NCBI GenBank assembly: GCA_937888615.1
Contig: CALABZ010000095.1
Coordinates: 1-17,719, forward strand
Length of the DNA stretch: 17,719 nt
Source of the DNA: an uncultured Lentisphaeria bacterium
GTDB taxonomy: Bacteria > Verrucomicrobiota > Lentisphaeria > Victivallales > Victivallaceae
Direction: 5' to 3'
A model generated the notes under the pieces. That model saw nothing but the letters and a program-made list of their open reading frames with translations. It searched no databases and was not told the DNA's origin. Positions 13,173-17,719 of this stretch are shown here, piece after piece (the stretch's first letter is position 1; every line of letters begins with the position of its first letter). Made by a program: the position numbers and the translations under genes.

Positions 13173-14048
13173 ATGCTGCCATCGGAATTGATAAAACAGG
13201 TGCGAAAAATCGAAATACGCACCAACCGGATCGTCGATGAACTGATCGGCGGCGCCTACCATAGCATGTTCAAGGGCCGCGGAATTGAATTCGACGAAGT
13301 CCGGGAGTACACCCCCGAAGACGATGCGCGCGATATCGACTGGAATGTCACCGCCCGCATGGGGGCTCCCTATATCAAGAAATTCGTCGAAGAACGCGAA
13401 CTGACCGTAATGCTGCTGGTCGACGTATCGGCCTCCGGCGCTTTCGGCAGCGGCGACAAGTCCAAACGCCAGAACGCCATCGAAATCGCTTCGCTGCTGG
13501 CGTTCAGCGCCATCCGCAACAACGACCGGGTGGGACTGCTGATGTTTTCCGACGAAACCGAACTCTACCTGCCCCCGCGTTCCGGCCGTTCGCACGTGCT
13601 GCGGCTGATTCGTGAACTGGTGGCGTTCAAACCCACCCGTAACGGCACCGACATCAACGCCGCGCTCCGGGAATCCATGCAGATACTGAACAAGCGCAGT
13701 GTGGTGTTCCTGATCAGCGACTTGATCAGCAAGGACGACATCGAAAAGTCCATGAAAATCATGAACCGTCGCCACGACCTCGTGGCCATCCGGATTCTCG
13801 ACCCCATGGAAACCGAGTGGCGTCCGCTGGCGAACGTCGTGCTGGAGGACGCCGAAAGCGGCAGGATCATGACCCTGAGCCGGTCGGGCCAGCGGTATTT
13901 CAACGAAAAGGCACAGAAGTTCCATGACGCCACGAAAAAAACCTGCGACCGGGCCCAGGTGGATATGGTCGATATCCGTTGCGGCGACGATTATGTGAAA
14001 TCCCTGATGAAATTTTTCGGCAAACGCCGGAAACGGAGGCATAAATGA
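13173..14048 (+). CDS. DUF58 domain protein (VWA-like, MoxR partner)
   Basis: A 291-aa DUF58 protein. The family block GRGIEFDEVREYTPEDDARDIDW (in part, residues 35-57) is followed by ARMGAPYIKKFVEERE and a VWA-like fold with the metal-ion site D84-V-S-A-S88. No membrane helix is visible, so it should be cytoplasmic. DUF58 proteins accompany MoxR ATPases in operons and probably link them to membrane VWA proteins; the biochemical role is not settled. The start is supported by AGGAG 9 bp upstream. Its stop overlaps the next ATG (ATGA at 14045-14048). An equally long antisense frame exists but looks like a shadow of this gene. Confidence 0.93.
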   Translation: MLPSELIKQVRKIEIRTNRIVDELIGGAYHSMFKGRGIEFDEVREYTPEDDARDIDWNVTARMGAPYIKKFVEERELTVMLLVDVSASGAFGSGDKSKRQNAIEIASLLAFSAIRNNDRVGLLMFSDETELYLPPRSGRSHVLRLIRELVAFKPTRNGTDINAALRESMQILNKRSVVFLISDLISKDDIEKSMKIMNRRHDLVAIRILDPMETEWRPLANVVLEDAESGRIMTLSRSGQRYFNEKAQKFHDATKKTCDRAQVDMVDIRCGDDYVKSLMKFFGKRRKRRHK

Positions 14049-15013
14049 CGTTCCGCTCCCTCAAAAAAATCATCCTGATTTCCGTCCTGTCAATCATCGG
14101 CATCATTGCGGCGACCGCCGTTGCCACCTGGTATACTTGGCGGCAGGTGCGCACCAACCCGGTGGAAAGTATTTCCGCACCGACCGTTGACCCCGCGACG
14201 GTCAGCCTGGGCGGCAAGGTCACGGTCACGTCCGTTTACCGGGTACCGTGGGGCCGCAAGGTTATCACCGCCGAGGCACAGCCGGTACAGGGACTGCTTC
14301 AGGTCGGCGAACCGGTTATCAAAGTTGGTCGGATTCATTGGGGCTGGTGCGAATGGCTGGTCCGTTTTCAGTTCAAAACCTACCGCACCGGAATTCTCGG
14401 CGGCGGCAAGATAATCGTTGATTTCGACCAGGAACACCGCAAAGACGAGGCCATGAGCCACAGTATTCCGTCCTGTCAGGTGAATGAAATTTCCGTAACC
14501 ACGCCGGAGTTGAAAATCGCCGATGCGGTAGCGCCTCCGCCGTTGACCGCCCGCGAACGCTGGCTGTTGTATGCCATTATCGGCCTGGCAGTCGTGATCG
14601 TCGTGCTGGTGATCGTGATGTTGAAACGCCGCAAACGTGCACCGATCATCCCGCCGTGGACGCTGGCGTTGCAGGATATCGCGGTCCTCCATCATGATTT
14701 ACGCGGCGGCAAACTGAATCTGGAAAGCGGGCTTCTGCGCTTGACCGATATCGTCCGGGTGTATCTGGAAAAGCGTTTCCGGCTCCACACCACCCGGCAG
14801 ACCACGGCGGAATTCATGGACGAGCTCAGTCACGGCGGCGGCCCCCTGCCCGCTCAACAGCGTCCGTTCCTGTCTGAATTCATGACCTCGGCCGATCTGG
14901 TGAAATTCGCCAAAATGCCGCCGGACGAAGGAATGCTCAATTCCGCCATCGAAAAAGCTGAAATACTCGTCAATGAGACGAAACCTGTTGATGAACCCGG
15001 AGGTCGCAAATGA
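14045..15013 (+). CDS. Two-TM protein with a DUF4381/BatD-like C-terminal domain
   Basis: A 322-aa protein with a membrane helix near the N-terminus (about 9-29), an exported beta-rich region (about 30-170; VTVTSVYRVPWGRK, KIIVDFDQ), a second helix (173-193) followed by KRRKR, and a cytoplasmic helical domain (195-322). The last part, with LLRLTDIVRVYLEKRF, TTAEFMDEL and FMTSADLVKFAKM, matches the C-terminal pattern of DUF4381/BatD-type proteins found between DUF58 and BatA genes. The exported domain is larger than in plain DUF4381 proteins. Both ends are coupled by ATGA overlaps to DUF58 and the VWA gene. It likely bridges the cytoplasmic MoxR/DUF58 pair and an envelope partner; this is inferred from layout. 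Confidence 0.8.
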   Translation: MTFRSLKKIILISVLSIIGIIAATAVATWYTWRQVRTNPVESISAPTVDPATVSLGGKVTVTSVYRVPWGRKVITAEAQPVQGLLQVGEPVIKVGRIHWGWCEWLVRFQFKTYRTGILGGGKIIVDFDQEHRKDEAMSHSIPSCQVNEISVTTPELKIADAVAPPPLTARERWLLYAIIGLAVVIVVLVIVMLKRRKRAPIIPPWTLALQDIAVLHHDLRGGKLNLESGLLRLTDIVRVYLEKRFRLHTTRQTTAEFMDELSHGGGPLPAQQRPFLSEFMTSADLVKFAKMPPDEGMLNSAIEKAEILVNETKPVDEPGGRK

Positions 15014-16041
15014 TTTTCGAATATCCCTGGCTGTTACTGTTGCTCATTCCACTGGCCCTGCTGGTGTGGTACCGGATGTTTCTACAGAAACAACCCTCCA
15101 TCCGCGTATCCACACTCCAGCCGATGTCGGAATCCGGCAGCGGACATCGCGGCGGCGGCATGAACCTGCCGGCGTGGATCATGGTCGCGGCCGGCATCCT
15201 GTTGATTGCGGCGGCCGCCAGGCCGCGCCTGGGCATCGAACAGGTTGTGATCAAGGCTCAGGGAATCGATATCATGCTGGCGATCGACTTGTCCGGTAGT
15301 ATGCAGGCAATCGACGTGCCGCGGGATATCACCACCGCGGAACAGTTCAATCGCGCCATGAAAAGCGGCGAACTGAAAAACCGCCTCGACATCGCCAAAC
15401 TCGAACTGGTTAAATTCGTGGAGAAACGCCCCAACGACCGTATCGGCCTGATCGGATTTGCCCGCCTCCCCTACAATATCAGCCCGCCGACACTGGACCA
15501 TGCGTGGCTGATCCAGCATCTGGAAAAACTCCAGCCCGGCATGATTGGCGATTCCACCGGTATCGCCGGGCCGATCGCTTCCGGCGTCAGCCGGTTGGAG
15601 GACAGTAAATCCAAGCGCAGGGTCATCGTGCTCTTCACCGACGGTGCGAACAATGTCGATGCGCGCATCTCGCCCATCCAGGCGGCGGACGTCGCCAAGG
15701 AAATGGGAATCGTGATTTACACAGTCGGCATCGGCAGCAATCATGCGATCGCCCCGGTGTCGACGCCGTTCGGCACCGAACTCGTGCCGGTAGAGGGCAG
15801 CTATGACGAAGCATTGCTGAAGAACATTGCCGCCACGACCGGCGGGCAGTTCTACCGTGCCTACGACGCCAAGGGATTGGCGGAAGTCATGGACGAAATC
15901 AACCAGATGGAAAAAACGGTTATCGAACAGCCGAAGTTCATCGATTACAAGGAATACGCACCGTTGCTCTCCGGCATCGCCCTGGCTTTGCTGCTGCTCG
16001 GATTCGTCCTCGACAACACCATTTGTCTGCGCTTGCCCTGA
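15010..16041 (+). CDS. batA: BatA-like VWA domain membrane protein
   Basis: A 343-aa protein with two N-terminal membrane helices (about 5-22 and 54-71), a VWA domain with an intact metal site (D93-L-S-G-S97, the Thr-containing GDSTGIAGPIA near 170, and FTDG at 209-212) and a final membrane helix (about 318-340). This is the BatA/Aer-operon architecture. BatA proteins were first linked to aerotolerance in Bacteroides; in an anaerobe an oxidative or envelope stress role fits but is inferred. Its start overlaps the previous stop (ATGA). It is the last gene of the operon: the expected batB and TPR genes are missing, and a convergent gene begins to end at the very next base. Confidence 0.9.
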   Translation: MIFEYPWLLLLLIPLALLVWYRMFLQKQPSIRVSTLQPMSESGSGHRGGGMNLPAWIMVAAGILLIAAAARPRLGIEQVVIKAQGIDIMLAIDLSGSMQAIDVPRDITTAEQFNRAMKSGELKNRLDIAKLELVKFVEKRPNDRIGLIGFARLPYNISPPTLDHAWLIQHLEKLQPGMIGDSTGIAGPIASGVSRLEDSKSKRRVIVLFTDGANNVDARISPIQAADVAKEMGIVIYTVGIGSNHAIAPVSTPFGTELVPVEGSYDEALLKNIAATTGGQFYRAYDAKGLAEVMDEINQMEKTVIEQPKFIDYKEYAPLLSGIALALLLLGFVLDNTICLRLP

Positions 16042-16053
16042 TTAAGAGCAAGC
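16031..16053. other. Inverted repeat spanning abutting convergent stop codons
   Basis: GCTTGC (16031-16036) and GCAAGC (16048-16053) form a perfect 6-bp stem whose 11-nt loop holds both stops, TGA (16039-16041, plus) and TAA (16044-16042, minus). Neither side has a T-run. It may end or protect both transcripts, or be chance. Confidence 0.3.
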
Positions 16054-17319
16054 CGTGGTTTCGCGCCTCGGCAGGAAGTCCGGAACGGGAGTGATATACC
16101 CGAACCGGACAGCCAGCCAATATGCGCGCTGGAGGTAGAAAAAACCGCTGTTGGCAATCCGTTTGAAGTCATGCCGGCAAAGCGCATATTGCAGCAAATT
16201 CAACTGCAATGCGGATATGCGGCGGACGGGAGAAGCCATCAACTGTGCCACCGCCGCTTCGCCGCTCTCGCGGATTCGCCAGAATGCAACCCGCCATTCC
16301 TCCGGCGGTTGCGGTACGGCATAACCATGATTGCCTCCTCTGATTACGGCAAATGAACGCCAGTCGCCGCATAATGACGATCCATCCGGCAGGGCGTCGC
16401 CGTGCAAGGCGTGGCGGGCGTTGAACTCCGCCACCTCGGCGGTCCGGCACATGGTTTTGCGACAGGCCGCCTGTACCCCGGCATGATCGTGAAAAACTTG
16501 CCGCAGGACTTCCATTGAACATTGGACCTGCATCAGGGAATAAGCGGGATAGAACTCCAGCTTTTCCCCGATCCGCGTACTTTCCAACAAGGCATTGTCC
16601 AGATATTTCAGACATTCATCGCGCCAGCGTTCATCGCCGGTCAGATCCCATGCCGCCGCGTAAAACATCGGCAGTCGGGCGGCTTCGTGGGCCGCCACAT
16701 TCAACAGTTTGCAACTGATCCCGGAACTCTTCTCATTGTTGCACCGCAGCAACAGGTATTCGCATTCCGGGGTTGCACACCGGCGGGCATACTCGCCGAT
16801 TTCGCGAATCAGCCTTCGACAGACTTCCCGTTCCCGCTCTCCCGACAATGGAGAATGATAGTAACGCCACACCCCGTGTACGACGTGTGTGTATTGATCG
16901 CGCGAGGACTCCGGGTATACCGAACATCCGTCACTCGGACAAATGCTCCGGGCGATGAATCCCGGCACCCCGTGTACGCCGCCCAGATTGACCATGCCGA
17001 CAAAAATCTTCCGAGCACAATCGGCAAGCTCCGGTTCTCCGGTAATATCGAACCGGTCGCAAACCATCGCCATCATGACTCCGGCATGGATCGCACTGTC
17101 CTCCATGCCGGTGCCCCACCCGCAGGGATTGGGCAAACTGCGTTGAATCTCATCCGGCGTCGGGGCAAATGCAAATGCCGTATCCGCTTCATAGCCGGTG
17201 ATATAATCATAAAACAGCGAGGTTCGCGGCAGGAAGAACAGGCGCCACGAGGTGCGCCATGCTTCCTGCATCCGTTCGGCCATTATTCGGGGAGACAACG
17301 GGAAATCAAGAGTCATCAT
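16042..17319 (-). CDS. Putative alpha/alpha-barrel protein, possibly carbohydrate-related
   Basis: A 425-aa protein without signal peptide or membrane helix. It is built from repeated helical blocks with GW.GMEDS.IHAG, YTHVVHGVWRYY, CEYLLLRCNNE and WDLTGDERWRDECLKYLDNAL segments, the look of (alpha/alpha)6-barrel glycoside hydrolases or related sugar enzymes. I cannot name a family or identify catalytic residues with certainty; paired acidic residues near GMEDS and a WDLTG helix are candidates. It is rich in Cys and Trp. Start choice is open: ATGs at 17319 and 17316 have only a weak GAAAG site, and a TTG at 17340 would overlap the upstream stop by 11 bp. It follows a possible glycoside hydrolase by 10 bp, supporting a shared sugar-related role. 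Confidence 0.65.
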   Translation of the reverse strand: MMTLDFPLSPRIMAERMQEAWRTSWRLFFLPRTSLFYDYITGYEADTAFAFAPTPDEIQRSLPNPCGWGTGMEDSAIHAGVMMAMVCDRFDITGEPELADCARKIFVGMVNLGGVHGVPGFIARSICPSDGCSVYPESSRDQYTHVVHGVWRYYHSPLSGEREREVCRRLIREIGEYARRCATPECEYLLLRCNNEKSSGISCKLLNVAAHEAARLPMFYAAAWDLTGDERWRDECLKYLDNALLESTRIGEKLEFYPAYSLMQVQCSMEVLRQVFHDHAGVQAACRKTMCRTAEVAEFNARHALHGDALPDGSSLCGDWRSFAVIRGGNHGYAVPQPPEEWRVAFWRIRESGEAAVAQLMASPVRRISALQLNLLQYALCRHDFKRIANSGFFYLQRAYWLAVRFGYITPVPDFLPRRETTACS

Positions 17320-17329
17320 ACTTTCAGTC

Positions 17330-17719
17330 TTATTTTTCAATGGGTTTGATCCTTACCGCACGGTACTGGTACGGGGGAATTGCTTCAAGACGAAGCTTGC
17401 CGTTATCCAGTGAAACCGTTTCCGGATTGAAGAGGTTTTCGGCACTGAACCTGGTTCCCGGCAGACCCAGTTTTTCCGGGTTCAGTTCCAGTTCGATGAA
17501 ATCGGAATCCTTGCTGTAATTCATCAGTACTGCAATTACTTCACCGGGGGCGAGGTAGAAACTGGCATAATCGGCATTGTGCAGTTTGTTCCGAACCACT
17601 TCGCCGTTGTTCCAGTACGGAATGAAACGATGCTTGCCGGACGCATAATCCATCTCCTTGAGTATGGCATAATGATTGCGGGTGGATTCAAGCGAAAGGG
17701 CCGACCACCAGATGGCGCT
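17330..17719 (-). CDS. C-terminal fragment of a putative glycoside hydrolase
   Basis: The frame is open from the right edge to the TAA at 17332-17330 (about 129 codons seen); the ATG at 17653 is internal. The first part (SAIWWSALSLES, then an HRFIPYWNNGEVV segment) resembles the end of a TIM-barrel enzyme. The remainder, with ASFYLAPGEVIAVLMNYSKDSDFIELELN, a DNGKLRLEAIPPYQYRAV block and alternating beta strands, looks like the C-terminal beta-sandwich common in glycoside hydrolases, including the uncharacterised DUF6067-like proteins. This is recognition by pattern only; the catalytic part is outside the window. It probably forms an operon with the downstream 425-aa gene. Confidence 0.5.
   Translation of the reverse strand, partial: SAIWWSALSLESTRNHYAILKEMDYASGKHRFIPYWNNGEVVRNKLHNADYASFYLAPGEVIAVLMNYSKDSDFIELELNPEKLGLPGTRFSAENLFNPETVSLDNGKLRLEAIPPYQYRAVRIKPIEK

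Noticed and set aside
13146..14042. 298-aa open frame on the minus strand covering the DUF58 gene
   Set aside because: It mirrors a well-conserved DUF58 gene, has the His/Asp/Phe/Val-rich composition typical of antisense shadow frames in GC-rich DNA, and lacks a recognisable domain.
12136..16041. MoxR/VWA operon as a new defence system
   Set aside because: AAA+ plus VWA genes occur in some defence systems, but gene order and domains match the common MoxR/Bat envelope-stress operon, with no effector nuclease or similar gene.
16522..17349. 275-aa open frame on the plus strand opposite the 425-aa barrel-like gene
   Set aside because: Composition is that of a shadow frame; the minus-strand frame is longer, fits its neighbours and has coherent helical blocks.

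Overview
The window reads as ordinary, gene-dense bacterial chromosome from an anaerobic or fermentative organism. The [FeFe]-hydrogenase maturase HydF supports the lifestyle. The mix of moderately GC-rich genes, AT-rich promoters and a long barrel-type protein with no familiar name suggests the PVC group, perhaps Lentisphaerota/Victivallales; this lineage call is inference only. No tRNA, rRNA, CRISPR array, transposon or phage gene was seen. No gap between genes exceeds about 190 bases.

Layout. (1) 2-2148 +: the 3' end of an unrecognised gene, then a YgiQ-family radical SAM protein. (2) 2182-3002 +: a two-gene unit of unknown membrane proteins (208 and 64 aa), driven by a near-consensus promoter so close to the start codon that the mRNA should be leaderless. 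(3) 5908-2959 -: a small two-helix membrane protein, the N-degron adaptor ClpS and the unfoldase ClpA, tightly coupled. (4) 6080-7342 +: HydF. (5) 7938-7321 -: an HdeD/DUF308-type membrane protein. (6) 8125-10008 +: a signal peptidase I with an unusual box E, a membrane-anchored unknown and MazG. (7) 11978-10792-9998 -: a CPBP intramembrane protease, an anchored 148-aa unknown and an ABC ATPase whose H-loop histidine is glutamine. (8) 12136-16041 +: a MoxR / DUF58 / two-TM DUF4381-BatD-like / BatA-like VWA operon. (9) 17719-16042 -: the C-terminus of a possible glycoside hydrolase and a 425-aa alpha-barrel-like protein.

Regulation and organisation. Recognisable sigma70-type promoters (TTGACA-like, 17-bp spacer, TATNNT) precede most units, and three AT-rich intergenic regions carry divergent promoters. 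Genes within units are joined by ATGA, TGATG or 7-bp overlaps. All four convergent junctions overlap or abut (44, 22, 11 and 0 bp), leaving no separate terminator space; each has a short perfect inverted repeat at or within about 40 bp of the stops.

I did not find a clearly new defence or mobile system. The best leads are the leaderless coiled-coil/mini-membrane protein pair, the membrane-protein-ClpS-ClpA unit, the altered active-site motifs in the signal peptidase and ABC ATPase, and the overlapping gene ends.
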